Source: Neorhizobium sp. JUb45 | GTDB lineage: Bacteria > Pseudomonadota > Alphaproteobacteria > Rhizobiales > Rhizobiaceae | Length of the DNA stretch: 64,000 nt | Assembly: GCF_004343585.1 (NCBI RefSeq) | Contig: NZ_SLYW01000004.1 | Location: 431,497 to 495,496 of the forward strand | Reading direction: 5' to 3' | In this document: in pieces, positions 36,634 through 44,674 of the stretch | Numbering within the stretch: position 1 is the first letter of the stretch | Layout of the letters: each line of letters begins with the position of its first letter | Notes under the pieces: model-generated | Told to the model about the DNA's origin: nothing | What the model saw: the letters and a program-made list of their open reading frames with translations, nothing else | Database searches by the model: none | Made by a program: the position numbers and the translations under genes

Positions 36634-36642
36634 GCGGTCTTC

Positions 36643-37263
36643 ATGGCACAGGAACAGAAACTCATCCTGGCCTCCGGGTCTCCGCGCAGACTCGACCTGC
36701 TCAACCAGGCCGGCATCAAGCCGGCTCGGTTGATGCCGATGGATATCGACGAGACCCCGAAGAAGTCGGAGCATCCGCGCTCGCTCGCCCGTCGTCTTGC
36801 GACGGAAAAGGCGGAAGCGTCGCTTGCTGTGCTGAAGGGCGATCTCGAATGGCGCCATAGTTACATTCTCTCGGCCGACACGGTGGTGGCCGTCGGGCGG
36901 CGCATTCTGCCGAAGACGGAATACTCGGATGAAGCGTCTTCAGCGCTGCATCTCCTCTCCGGTCGCGGCCACAAGGTTTATACCGGCATCTGCCTGATTA
37001 CCCCCGGTGGTCAGGCGCGCATTCGCGTCGTCGAAACCAAGGTGCGCTTCAAACGCCTGTCCGGCGACGAGATCGAACACTACCTCGCCTCCGACCAGTG
37101 GCGTGGCAAGGCAGGCGCTTATGCCATTCAGGGTATCGCCGGTGGCTTCGTGCAGAAACTTGTCGGCTCCTATACCAATGTCGTCGGCCTGCCGCTCTAT
37201 GAGACGCTTGGCCTGCTGTCCGGCGAGGGTTTTGACGTGACGACCGGCTGGGCCGAGGGCTGA
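36643..37263 (+). CDS. maf: Maf-like nucleoside triphosphate pyrophosphatase
   Basis: 206 residues. '[18 protein letters not shown]' is the Maf signature; '[22 protein letters not shown]' holds the metal-binding aspartate, with '[11 protein letters not shown]' and '[34 protein letters not shown]' later. Maf proteins hydrolyse dTTP/UTP or modified pyrimidine nucleotides. The ribosome site is weak and the gene lies 9 bases after infA. Confidence 0.93.
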   Translation: MAQEQKLILASGSPRRLDLLNQAGIKPARLMPMDIDETPKKSEHPRSLARRLATEKAEASLAVLKGDLEWRHSYILSADTVVAVGRRILPKTEYSDEASSALHLLSGRGHKVYTGICLITPGGQARIRVVETKVRFKRLSGDEIEHYLASDQWRGKAGAYAIQGIAGGFVQKLVGSYTNVVGLPLYETLGLLSGEGFDVTTGWAEG

Positions 37264-37359
37264 GCCACGTGAGATGCCGCAACAGACTGGCCCGCAAGCG
37301 GGCTGGTCGCTCCCTTTAAAGGGATGGCGGCTCTCGGACGAATATTGAAAGGACGATCC

Positions 37360-37569
37360 ATGTCTGATCCGATCAGGACTGGCGGCAAGGTGGAACCCTT
37401 GCGCAAGACCATGCCATGCCCCGTCTGCAAAAAGCCGTCGGCGCGTGACCACTATCCTTTCTGCTCTGATCGCTGCCGTACGCTCGATTTGTCGAAATGG
37501 CTGAAGGGTTCCTATGCCATCCCGGTCGCGGACGATGAATCAAAGGCGGACGACTTCGACGATAATTGA
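37360..37569 (+). CDS. yacG: DNA gyrase inhibitor YacG (zinc-binding)
   Basis: 69 residues from ATG 37360 ('gaaaggacg' in front). Zinc ligands in 'CPVCKKPS' and 'PFCSDRCRTLDLSKWLKGSYAIP', the diagnostic YacG signature; acidic tail. In E. coli it binds GyrB and inhibits gyrase. Downstream of infA and maf, as common in Rhizobiales. Confidence 0.93.
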   Translation: MSDPIRTGGKVEPLRKTMPCPVCKKPSARDHYPFCSDRCRTLDLSKWLKGSYAIPVADDESKADDFDDN

Positions 37570-37760
37570 TGTAAGCGCTTGGTTTGCAGGCGTTTTCGCG
37601 GTTTTGCACAGGTCGATTTTGATAAAATCGTGGAACTGTCAAAAAATTGCAATGGGGCGCTTGCCATGGCCGAACAAGATGTTATAACCCCGCTCGCTCC
37701 CGGAGGAAACATCCTCTGGTCAGCCGGAAACGGCTGGTAGGCTTCGAAAAAAGCCAAGAT

Positions 37761-37836
37761 GCCCGGATAGCTCAGTTGGTAGAGCAGCGGATTGAAAATC
37801 CGCGTGTCGGTGGTTCAAATCCGCCTCCGGGCACCA
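37761..37836 (+). tRNA. tRNA-Phe (GAA), probable integration site
   Basis: 76-nt cloverleaf with acceptor GCCCGGA/TCCGGGC, anticodon arm CGGAT-TGAAAAT-CCGCG with anticodon GAA, T-arm 'TGGTTCAAATCCGCC' and encoded CCA. The integrase gene of the neighbouring element ends 70 bases downstream, so the 3' end of this tRNA is the likely attB/attL core. Confidence 0.97.
37806..37836 (+). other. Candidate attL core (3' end of tRNA-Phe)
   Basis: The T-arm, acceptor stem and CCA of tRNA-Phe are the typical target of tyrosine integrases whose gene lies next to the tRNA, as here. The core length cannot be set without the other junction. Confidence 0.45.
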
Positions 37837-37906
37837 TTCTATGCCCTTGTTATGTGTCGGGTTTTCCACGTTCTCATTACCTTCTAAGTTTTATGGTTTG
37901 ACAGTT

Positions 37907-38998
37907 TCAAACTGTGTGTTTGACAGAGTTCGTTTTCCGTTTGTTCAATTCAGCCTCAAAATCGCTGACCGCCGATGTTGCACGCCGGGTCATGTCCGCG
38001 CGTCTCGAATAGTGTTTTGCCATCGCTTCGGTGGCATGACCAAGCACCAGCGCTATCGTGCCGTGGTCCTTGCCCATTTCGGCCAAGATGGTTGCCACCG
38101 TGTGCCTGAGCCCTTTAAGTGTCAGTCCTGGCTGGATGACACCCTCTGCCTCCATCTTCCCTTTCAACGTGATCCAACTTGAGCTGAAACCGCTATAGGT
38201 CCAAGGGCGACCCCAGCTGTTAGCGCAGATCGTAACAGCATCGTGTTTTGGTGCCCGCGCCATGGCTGATGCGACCGGCTCAAATAGAGGGAGGTAAATC
38301 GGTCGGCCAGTTTTGTTGCGGCGCGTGTCGAGTCCTTTGTCGCTTATCGCCGATCTCGGGAGTGCCAAAGCATCCTGAGGATCCAGCGCGTAGAACATCA
38401 TGAGTGCGATTGCGAGCTCCATATGTGCCGGAAGTGCTGCCAGCACTGTTTCGCGCTCTGCGTCCGTCCATGGACGGTTGGCGTCCGGCAGGGTTTTGGG
38501 TCGTCTCGCTGGCTTGACTTTCGCAGCGGGATTGTCCGTCGTGTACCCGTATTCAAGGCCCCAATCAAAAATGACCGAAAGTACGGAGCGTACATAGTTG
38601 GCAAACCTGAACTGGCGCTTCTCAAGTGCCTTGTCTCGAATTTTCGCGACAAGCGGCGGCGTGAACCGGTCCAGCGGCGTATCTTCTATAGCCTGGAGGT
38701 AGTCGAAGCATTTTTGGTAGTCAGATTGGGTACGCGGTGCGAGTTCTTTTTGGAATCTTGTGCCGGCACGATACTTTGTTATTAGCATGCCAAGCGTTCC
38801 CGGCTTGCTTTGTTTCTCGATCATCGTCTCGTTGATCCGATGGATCTTCATGTCAAATGCGAGCGAGTAGGTTTCGAATTTCCGGCAATCAATCGTTGCT
38901 CTCGTTTTGCGGTGATAGCAGCGCCAGTCACCATTCCTATCCCGGAAGATCTGCCAGCCCTTGTATTTGTTGGGTCGTCGCCGTTCCGCCTTTGTCAT
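37907..38998 (-). CDS. int: Tyrosine-type site-specific integrase
   Basis: 363 residues from ATG 38998 (with 'ggagcgactggg' ahead), overlapping the excisionase stop by 4 bases (ATGA); an in-frame ATG at 39061 lies inside that gene. N-terminal SAM-like core-binding domain (about 65-150), C-terminal catalytic domain with lysine 'RNKTGRP', 'LKGLRHTVATILAEMG' (H/R-x-x-R region), 'LGHA' and nucleophile tyrosine in 'MAKHYSRRA'. The usual first arginine of box I is not visible: the segment reads 'MMFYALDPQDALALPRS', as in a subgroup of rhizobial integrases. Oriented toward tRNA-Phe, consistent with integration there. Confidence 0.9.
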   Translation of the reverse strand: MTKAERRRPNKYKGWQIFRDRNGDWRCYHRKTRATIDCRKFETYSLAFDMKIHRINETMIEKQSKPGTLGMLITKYRAGTRFQKELAPRTQSDYQKCFDYLQAIEDTPLDRFTPPLVAKIRDKALEKRQFRFANYVRSVLSVIFDWGLEYGYTTDNPAAKVKPARRPKTLPDANRPWTDAERETVLAALPAHMELAIALMMFYALDPQDALALPRSAISDKGLDTRRNKTGRPIYLPLFEPVASAMARAPKHDAVTICANSWGRPWTYSGFSSSWITLKGKMEAEGVIQPGLTLKGLRHTVATILAEMGKDHGTIALVLGHATEAMAKHYSRRADMTRRATSAVSDFEAELNKRKTNSVKHTV

Positions 38999-39231
38999 CC
39001 CAGTCGCTCCAAGATGTCCTGATCGGCTTCGGTGTCGCCTGCCTTCAACTGATCGATCCATTGATCGAGATCGCGGATATCATACCGCTTCTCGCTTTCA
39101 GGGATTTCGACTGGTCGGACCGAGCAGATCCTTGGAAATCGTTTCAGTGGCAGGCCGACATAGTCTGCTGCTTGTTTTAATGAAATCATTCGCGGCTGAA
39201 CGATGCGGATATTCAAAAGTGCATTCGCCAT
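38995..39231 (-). CDS. Excisionase-like helix-turn-helix protein
   Basis: 78 residues. 'MISLKQAADYVGLPLKRFPRICSVRPVEIPESEKRYDIRDLDQWIDQLK' is a MerR-like winged helix-turn-helix as in AlpA/Xis (HTH_17) proteins. It precedes the integrase and overlaps its start, so the pair is translationally coupled; role likely in directing excision. The tail is acidic (GDTEADQDILERLG). Confidence 0.8.
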   Translation of the reverse strand: MANALLNIRIVQPRMISLKQAADYVGLPLKRFPRICSVRPVEIPESEKRYDIRDLDQWIDQLKAGDTEADQDILERLG

Positions 39232-39809
39232 TGCGTTTTTCCTTTTGCTAGTTTGTAGTTTCGGCTTGGGGCAGATTGTTTATGCGATCGCTTCAAGGTT
39301 CTGCGGAAACCAGTGCACCATTGGTTTGACACCATTTGACGACTAACGAAGGTGCGCCGCTCTCTCCGAAATGTTTTCATGTGGTCCATTGGACTACGAT
39401 TCCATGAGTTCTGGAAACTGTAGAATTCTACGTAGAACAAAAGAAGAACATGGCGGGGCGTTTGATCAATCAAACTCATTTTTTGATTCTTGAATACCGC
39501 GGATCAGGATTTGCTCAGCGGAACGCCATCGAACAGAAGCCAAGCATGTCGATATTGTTCTGCCTGAGATCCGACCAGTAATCAGCTTAATAGGCGCTCT
39601 TTTGAGCGGGATATTCGAGGTTTACGGGGGTGTGCCGGGTCATATGAAAAACATTGCCTAACTAGAAAAGCGGCATCAATTCAGACCGTTGGAAATTTGG
39701 TTGGCAACACATAATTGCGTTATGATTGACGCGCGTTGACGGTGAAGCGTTGTAAGGCATGATGATGCATGGTAATGCGTCAACGTTAAACCGGAAAGGG
39801 GGATCGGAA
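39232..39809. promoter_or_regulatory. Divergent intergenic region between excisionase and parA
   Basis: About 580 bases, AT-richer than the core genome, with no convincing gene. Promoters for both xis-int (minus) and parA (plus) must lie here. Near its right end (39722-39790) are repeated GCGT/ACGC-rich half sites, 'gcgttg', 'gatgatgcat' and 'aatgcgtcaacgttaaa', the last shared with the far side of the partition genes. Confidence 0.5.
39774..39790. repeat. Partition-site-like repeat, left copy
   Basis: 'aatgcgtcaacgttaaa'; its 14-base core tgcgtcaacgttaa recurs on the other side of the ParA gene pair at 40814-40827. It lies 20 bases upstream of the parA start, where it could serve as operator and/or centromere-like site. 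Confidence 0.5.
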
Positions 39810-40484
39810 ATGCCTGTCATCACCGTAGCGAATCCTAAAGGCGGGGCAGGGAAATCGACCGCTACACTAGTTCTTGCAACCTCTCTGGCGGAGCAGGGGG
39901 CTAGCGTGGTTATTTTGGATTGCGATCCCAATAGAGCGATCAAGGGTTGGAGGGCGGGTTCTTCCCGAAATCCGGTGCTTGTCGATGGCGACGTCACCGA
40001 GAGTTCCATCACAGCAAAGCTCGATGAGTATCGTAAAAAGTTCCAGTTCGTTTTTGTCGATCTAGAGGGAACAGCAAGCCGGCTTATGTCCAGGGCGCTC
40101 GCTAGAGCTCAACTGGTCGTCATCCCTATTCAAGCAAGCCCAACGGATGCTGAGCTCGCCGCGCGTGCGATCAACCTCATTCAGGAAGAAGAGCAGGCAT
40201 TTGAGAAGAGCATACCCTATCAAATCCTGTTCACACGGACGTCGCCTGCAATCGCAACTAAATTGGAGCGGCAGATTACATCCCAGCTTAAAGCGAGCGA
40301 AGTGCCAATGTTTCGCAACCACCTGAATGAGCGCTCAGCTTACAAAGCTATGTTTTTCTACCAACTCGATTTGAATGAGCTCGATAGCCGCGATGTCAAT
40401 GGTTTGCCGGCAGCGCGTGACAACGCGTTCCGGCTGGCTGAGGAACTGGTCAATCTGGTAATTGGCGCGAAGGAAGCGGCATGA
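39810..40484 (+). CDS. parA: ParA-family partition ATPase
   Basis: 224 residues from ATG 39810 ('aaagggggatcgg'); the upstream in-frame ATG at 39759 would read through the repeat. Deviant Walker A '[20 protein letters not shown]' (KGGAGKS), '[15 protein letters not shown]' (A'), Walker B '[11 protein letters not shown]'. Short ParA type (like VirC1/ParF) without an N-terminal DNA-binding domain. It probably segregates or stabilises the element when excised, together with the next gene, whose start overlaps its stop (ATGA). Confidence 0.88.
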   Translation: MPVITVANPKGGAGKSTATLVLATSLAEQGASVVILDCDPNRAIKGWRAGSSRNPVLVDGDVTESSITAKLDEYRKKFQFVFVDLEGTASRLMSRALARAQLVVIPIQASPTDAELAARAINLIQEEEQAFEKSIPYQILFTRTSPAIATKLERQITSQLKASEVPMFRNHLNERSAYKAMFFYQLDLNELDSRDVNGLPAARDNAFRLAEELVNLVIGAKEAA

Positions 40485-40771
40485 GCGGGAAAAATTTAGG
40501 ATTTGGCGGCAGGCTTGCCAATATCACCCCTGACAAAGACGACAGTCTTGGCGTCACCGATGCCAAGGTCGACGCGATCGGTGATCGACACGGGTTCGTT
40601 GCTCGAGAGCCTATACAAAAGCTGACACGGCGAAAGCCGTCTGAACCGTCTGCCAATCTCAATATCCGACCGCCAGTGACGACCTTCAACCGGTTCTTGC
40701 AGTTCTGCGAACAGAACAGGATGTCTTATCCTGAAGCATTGAAAGAGTTGATGGATCGAGCGGGCGTCTGA
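40481..40771 (+). CDS. Small ParA partner with ribbon-helix-helix-like C-terminus
   Basis: 96 residues, overlapping parA by 4 bases. Basic, flexible N-terminal half (residues 1-60, '[21 protein letters not shown]', '[12 protein letters not shown]'), then '[35 protein letters not shown]', which has the short strand plus two helices of a ribbon-helix-helix fold. This is the layout of ParG/StbB-like centromere-binding proteins paired with short ParA. The RHH assignment is inferred from pattern. Confidence 0.65.
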   Translation: MSGKNLGFGGRLANITPDKDDSLGVTDAKVDAIGDRHGFVAREPIQKLTRRKPSEPSANLNIRPPVTTFNRFLQFCEQNRMSYPEALKELMDRAGV

Positions 40772-40784
40772 GTATTCTGCGTAA

Positions 40785-40832
40785 AGCGTCATGATGCGTT
40801 AAGATCAACGTTGATGCGTCAACGTTAACGCT
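40785..40832. repeat. Partition-site-like repeats, right cluster
   Basis: 'gcgtcatgatgcgttaagatcaacgttgatgcgtcaacgttaacgc': GCGTCAACGTTAACGC is a near-perfect 16-bp palindrome (40817-40832) preceded by related half sites. The core tgcgtcaacgttaa also occurs before parA (39776-39789). It lies 14 bases after the partner gene. Confidence 0.5.
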
Positions 40833-41006
40833 CGTTTTTGGTTGCAGAGCACCCAAACCGGTTCAGGAGTTCGTTGAGAGTTTTCCGTCGATCGATTTGA
40901 AAGCGTCAATCAGAAAGCAGGAAGCCTCATTTTGACCCGCGAACCGCGAGAGGTCGCCTTTTGATCGTCTTGCAGCAATTGCGAGTTGTTGTTTATGGTT
41001 ATCATC
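40833..41006. other. Gap downstream of the partition genes
   Basis: No gene or clear structure seen; moderately AT-rich sequence leading to the ATPase-gene remnant. Confidence 0.4.
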
Positions 41007-41186
41007 TCAATCCCACAAACAGGACAGCGGTGGCGTCTGATCGTCTAGCGTTATGTAGGTACGCTCCGAAGTCGCCATTTTTCTGACGAGCGTTGTTTTG
41101 CCGGCCCGACGTGGTCCAATTATCAAAACAACGGGTGTGTCCGATAATGCCTCATCTGCTCGCCGCTCTACAAACCACCCAAACAT
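41007..41186 (-). pseudogene. 5' stump of an AAA-type ATPase gene (DUF4143-associated family)
   Basis: 59 codons from ATG 41186 to a stop at 41007-41009: 'MFGWFVERRADEALSDT', 'VVLIIGPRRAGKTTLVRK' (complete Walker A) and 'TYITLDDQT', which is exactly how the roughly 400-residue ATPases with a C-terminal DUF4143 begin. Family resemblance stops after 'TLDDQT' and the frame ends eight codons later. The rest of the gene is missing, so this is a deletion remnant. Confidence 0.7.
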
Positions 41187-41292
41187 TCAGTGCTCCTAAG
41201 CTGCGCTGATTGGGAGTATTCTATTCGGCTATTTGGAAGTCGAGGGTCGGCAGATTGGAAGTTAGGTCTGGTGTTTGCGTTGAAAGCTGCAA

Positions 41293-41472
41293 TTGAAAAA
41301 TGTGGAGATAGATCTGCGATGGGAGTATTCCAGCCATCTGCTTGCTGGTGGCGTCGCATTTGTTTCAGGCATGATTTTAGCAATGATACATTTCTACGCG
41401 CAGGGTCCGATTCTGAGGCGCCGGTTGCTCGCGGCCGCTGAGGAGGAGACCCGTGAAGGGCAATTCCTCTAG
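41293..41472 (+). CDS. Possible 59-residue single-pass membrane protein
   Basis: Frame from TTG 41293 (or GTG 41302) to TAG 41470-41472. The product has a hydrophobic segment 'HLLAGGVAFVSGMILAMIHFYA' followed by a charged tail 'RRRLLAAAEEETREGQFL', a sensible type of small membrane protein, but it lacks an ATG and a good ribosome site. Could be a gene fragment. Confidence 0.28.
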   Translation: MKNVEIDLRWEYSSHLLAGGVAFVSGMILAMIHFYAQGPILRRRLLAAAEEETREGQFL

Positions 41473-41668
41473 ATACACTCGCCCTCTCGTTGAGAAGAAC
41501 GGGTTCGCAACATCACGGACTTGATGCTTGACGGCCCAAAGATTTGCAGGACGCGGAATCAGACAAAAACGTTACCGCGATGTAGCCACGTTGGCGCTCA
41601 GGTAACTCAATTGATAAGACGCCAGAGCGTGAAAAGTTTTTGGCCCACCGATTTTACTAAACGAAAAT

Positions 41669-41684
41669 ATTCCCCTTCGGGAAT
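41669..41684. promoter_or_regulatory. HipB operator-like palindrome 1
   Basis: ATTCCCCTTCGGGAAT, the most diverged of three related palindromes; centre at 41676.5. Confidence 0.65.
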
Positions 41685-41716
41685 TCTGGTGGATGTTTTC
41701 TCGTTCACTTGGGGTG

Positions 41717-41734
41717 TTTTCCCGATCGGGAAAA
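41717..41734. promoter_or_regulatory. HipB operator-like palindrome 2
   Basis: TTTTCCCGATCGGGAAAA, perfect 18-bp palindrome; centre 41725.5, exactly 49 bases from each of the other two. Confidence 0.75.
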
Positions 41735-41766
41735 TTTTCTGGACAATCCGGCGCATACGCTGTTAT

Positions 41767-41782
41767 TTTCCCGATCGGGAAA
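41767..41782. promoter_or_regulatory. HipB operator-like palindrome 3
   Basis: TTTCCCGATCGGGAAA, perfect 16-bp palindrome, ending 5 bases before the hipB ATG; it also supplies the purine-rich ribosome site, so a bound HipB would block expression directly. Confidence 0.75.
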
Positions 41783-41787
41783 TTCAA

Positions 41788-42018
41788 ATGGCAAAACAAG
41801 TGAAAAGTCCAGCCGATATCGGCGCCCTGGTTAGAGCCGCACGTAAGGAGCAAAACTTGCGGCAGGACGAGCTTGCCGGTGTCGCGGGGGTTGGCCTGCG
41901 GTTCATTGTCGATCTCGAAGCCGGCAAGCCGACAGCGCAGATCGGAAAAGTATTGCAAGTTCTGCAAACGCTCGGTTGTTCGATCGACATTCTGGAACCT
42001 GGTGAGCGCAGGCGATGA
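41788..42018 (+). CDS. hipB: HipB-type antitoxin / repressor
   Basis: 76 residues from ATG 41788; the frame opens earlier (41521) but runs through the operators. XRE helix-turn-helix 'IGALVRAARKEQNLRQDELAGVAGVGLRFIVDLEAGKPTAQIGKVLQVLQTLG', typical of HipB. Binds and neutralises HipA and represses the operon, presumably at the three palindromes upstream. Overlaps hipA by 4 bases (ATGA). Confidence 0.9.
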   Translation: MAKQVKSPADIGALVRAARKEQNLRQDELAGVAGVGLRFIVDLEAGKPTAQIGKVLQVLQTLGCSIDILEPGERRR

Positions 42019-43271
42019 CGACAAAGGTTCTCAACGTATGGTGGGATAGCCGTGTCGTCGGCCAGTTTACCCAGGACAAACACGGTGATATCGCTTTTCA
42101 GTATGCAGAGGCATGGCTTGGCGATCAGACGACGCCGCCGCTTTCCGCCTCTTTGCCGAAGCGGCCGGAACAATTCTCTCGTCGCGAATGCCGCGCATTT
42201 TTCGGTGGACTTCTCCCTGAAGAGAGCCAGCGCCTGGTTGCTGCACAGGCTCTGGGCGTTTCGCCAGGGAACGACTTCGCGCTTCTCGATCGTTTAGGCG
42301 GCGACGTTGCCGGTGCGCTTCAGATGCTGCCGGAAGGTGAGTTGCCGCCTGATGTAAAGGTGAATGCCGGGACTCAGCCGACACCACTGGATGATGCCGG
42401 GATCGTCCGAATACTGGACGCTCTTCCTAACAGGCCCCTACTAGCCGGGGAGGAGGGGTTGAGACTATCTTTGGCTGGCGCGCAATCGAAGGTGCCTGTT
42501 GTGGTCATTAATGGGCGGATTGCCCTTCCATTGCCGGGGCAACCGACCACGCACATTCTCAAGCCGCCGATAGCGCGTTTTAAAGGCACGACCGAAAACG
42601 AAGCATTCGTGATGAGCCTCGCCGCCGCGATTGGCCTTGACGTTGCCCCAGTAGAGGCAAGGGCTGCGGAGGGCCGTCCATTCCTCTTGGTCGAGCGATA
42701 TGATCGCGTGCGCGATGATCTCGGCGTCATGCACCGTATCCACCAGGAGGATTTTTGTCAGGCGCTCGGGGTGCCACCGGAAAGCAAATATGCCAGCGAA
42801 GGCGGGCCGACCTTCAAGGATTGCTTTGAGCTGCTGCGGCGTGTGTCGGCGCGGCCGGCGACGGATATCGCGAAGCTACTGGATGCAGCGATTTTCAATC
42901 TCATTGTCGGAAATGCCGATGCTCACGGCAAGAATTACTCGATCCTGTACGACGAGCAGGGACCGAGAATGGCGCCACTGTATGATTTGCTTTCGACGGT
43001 AGCCTACCCTGACTTGTCGTCAAAAATAGCCATGAGGATTGGGAAGCGAGCGACCTTGGCCGAGATGGATGCCGATGGATGGAAGGCATTTGCGAAAGAT
43101 GCCGGGATCGGTTTTGCTCTGGTTCGCCGGCGTATTTTCGAACTATGCGGGGCTGTCATGAAGCACGGGCGGGGTGCCTCAGCGATCGTGCGGGGTGATC
43201 TAGCTGCTACCGCAGAAGTGTCCGAATCGGTCCAGAACCGCGCTATTCTGGTGTCTCTGTCAGTCGGATAA
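42015..43271 (+). CDS. hipA: HipA-type serine/threonine kinase toxin
   Basis: 418 residues. N-terminal subdomain 'VWWDSRVVGQFTQDKHGDIAFQYAEAWL' and 'FFGGLLPEES'; glycine-rich loop with autophosphorylatable serine 'LSLAGAQSKVPVVV' (about residue 152); catalytic 'IFNLIVGNADAHGKNYSIL' (D and N of the kinase loop, about 300) and metal-binding 'MAPLYDLLST'. E. coli HipA phosphorylates glutamyl-tRNA synthetase and halts growth; homologues target other tRNA synthetases. All kinase motifs are intact, so the toxin is probably active. With hipB it likely stabilises the element. Confidence 0.94.
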   Translation: MTTKVLNVWWDSRVVGQFTQDKHGDIAFQYAEAWLGDQTTPPLSASLPKRPEQFSRRECRAFFGGLLPEESQRLVAAQALGVSPGNDFALLDRLGGDVAGALQMLPEGELPPDVKVNAGTQPTPLDDAGIVRILDALPNRPLLAGEEGLRLSLAGAQSKVPVVVINGRIALPLPGQPTTHILKPPIARFKGTTENEAFVMSLAAAIGLDVAPVEARAAEGRPFLLVERYDRVRDDLGVMHRIHQEDFCQALGVPPESKYASEGGPTFKDCFELLRRVSARPATDIAKLLDAAIFNLIVGNADAHGKNYSILYDEQGPRMAPLYDLLSTVAYPDLSSKIAMRIGKRATLAEMDADGWKAFAKDAGIGFALVRRRIFELCGAVMKHGRGASAIVRGDLAATAEVSESVQNRAILVSLSVG

Positions 43272-43480
43272 ATGTCCAGTTGGGTAACCGTGAAGTGGTT
43301 CTGTTGCCCGATATCGTTCGGTTGCTTGAAGCAGTGCCAAGCACAATCCACGAAATTTGAAGCCGCTAGCATCACGACTTCAAAAGACATGCAGCAAGGC
43401 GGAGCTGGAAAGGAACGTTCCCGCTCTACAGCCAGATTGGCACCTGTCCGCGACCAACGGCGAGGATTGGCAGAGGGTTC

Positions 43481-44176
43481 TTACAGGGCACGGGAACGCA
43501 TAACCTCGATGAGGTCGAGCAATATTCTTCTCAGATCAGCCCACGGGGCGTCAGTAAATTTATTGCCGGGATCCTCCATACTCAGAAGGCAATGCAATTT
43601 CGCCGCAATCTCGACTGTCGTTTTCGGTCTCGATAAGGAAAGCACACGCGACAGCCGTCGTTCCTGTTCCGCCAAATCGTGCTCGAAAGCTAGGGCAGGA
43701 CTGTAGCCCAGCTCTCGATCTGCCGAATTCCAACTCTCGCGGCGTTTCCGCAAGAGTGATCGTGCTGCTGCCAGTTTTGTCGCGTCTACGCGTGATTTTA
43801 GCCGGTCGATGTCGGCCAGCGAATAAACCGTGACAGCCGGCTCGTCCGCAGAGACATTCATTTGCACGACAGGGAATGCCCCCGCCATAGCAAGCACCTT
43901 GGATTCAATCTGCTGTTGGTATTTTGTAATGCGAGCCAGCCGCTGGTGGGCCTCGTACCAATTCAGCCAAAGACGTGCCGTTGACGTTGGACCTGGCACG
44001 TTGCGCTCCGGTGCCTTCTCCAAATCGTACGTGAGCGACAGCAATACTTGCGCGGTTGCACTCAAAAGGTTTTTGCGGGTGATACGGGATGGAAATTCGG
44101 TATCGCGCCTATTGGAGGATTTGCGATTTGTGCGGGTATTTGAAGGCAAATTTCTGCTATCCTCAGAATCAGCCAT
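43481..44176 (-). CDS. Unknown soluble protein of the element
   Basis: 231 residues, start ATG 44176. The N-terminal 40 residues are basic and polar, probably disordered; the rest is predicted helical ('NWYEAHQRLARITKYQQQIESKVLAM', 'SLLRKRRESWNSADRELGYSPALAFEHDLAEQERRLSRVLS'), with a closing 'AAKLHCLLSMEDPGNKFTDAPWADLRRILLDLIEVM'. No signal or membrane segment. Not recognised, though the style recurs in alphaproteobacterial mobile elements. It converges on hipA, with about 210 bases of empty sequence between. Confidence 0.6.
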   Translation of the reverse strand: MADSEDSRNLPSNTRTNRKSSNRRDTEFPSRITRKNLLSATAQVLLSLTYDLEKAPERNVPGPTSTARLWLNWYEAHQRLARITKYQQQIESKVLAMAGAFPVVQMNVSADEPAVTVYSLADIDRLKSRVDATKLAAARSLLRKRRESWNSADRELGYSPALAFEHDLAEQERRLSRVLSLSRPKTTVEIAAKLHCLLSMEDPGNKFTDAPWADLRRILLDLIEVMRSRAL

Positions 44177-44308
44177 GATCCGAGCTCCCCATAGCTTGTG
44201 TGTGGTCAGGTCAGGCGAGGATGTTACAGCATCCTGCTTGACCGCATTCCGGGCTGTGAGCCAGTTGAGGAAGTCTGAATCAAAACAAAATTAAGTCAAG
44301 GTATTAAT

Positions 44309-44551
44309 TTGATAACGTCTGATCAGGTTCGTATGGCCCGCGCGGCGCTTCGGTGGGGTGTCAGAGACTTGGCGAAAAACGCTGATGTTACCGCGACTAC
44401 GGTATCCCGTATCGAGGCGGGTAAACCTGCATTTGCCGGCACCTTGGACGCTATCCGAGTAGCTTTTGAGGCGGCTGGATTAGAATTTATAGAGGAGAAT
44501 GGCGGAGGTGCAGGGGTGCGGTTCTCCAAGCCTACGTCTGGCGGAAGCTAG
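44309..44551 (+). CDS. XRE-family helix-turn-helix regulator
   Basis: 80 residues from TTG 44309; the only alternative ATG (44333) would cut into the domain. 'VRMARAALRWGVRDLAKNADVTATTVSRIEAGKPAFAGTLDAIRVAFEAAGLEFI' is a complete five-helix XRE domain of the short type common on mobile elements. It may regulate the divergent unknown gene or element transfer. Confidence 0.75.
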   Translation: MITSDQVRMARAALRWGVRDLAKNADVTATTVSRIEAGKPAFAGTLDAIRVAFEAAGLEFIEENGGGAGVRFSKPTSGGS

Positions 44552-44674
44552 CTGCAGCCTTTTCGCGCAAGATCTAGCGCGGGTGGGTTAGGATAAGGCT
44601 CTAGCAATTCTGCAGAGGGACTTGGTTTTCGCCGGTGACTTTTCGGGGATCTGAATATCGGCTAGAACGGCAGC

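Larger units (their letters stand above)
41187..41787. other. Intergenic region before hipBA
   Basis: About 600 bases. The right 120 bases carry the three HipB operator palindromes. The left part contains one weak small open frame (41293-41472) described separately; otherwise no clear gene. Confidence 0.45.

Noticed and set aside
41190..41441. 83-codon plus-strand frame
   Set aside because: No ribosome site and an implausible composition (Trp/Cys/Arg-rich); the overlapping frame at 41293 looks more protein-like.
41585..41640. tRNA-like stretch 'gtaactcaattgataagacgccagagc' before hipBA
   Set aside because: Resembles a D-arm, but no matching acceptor or T-arm follows; not a tRNA gene.
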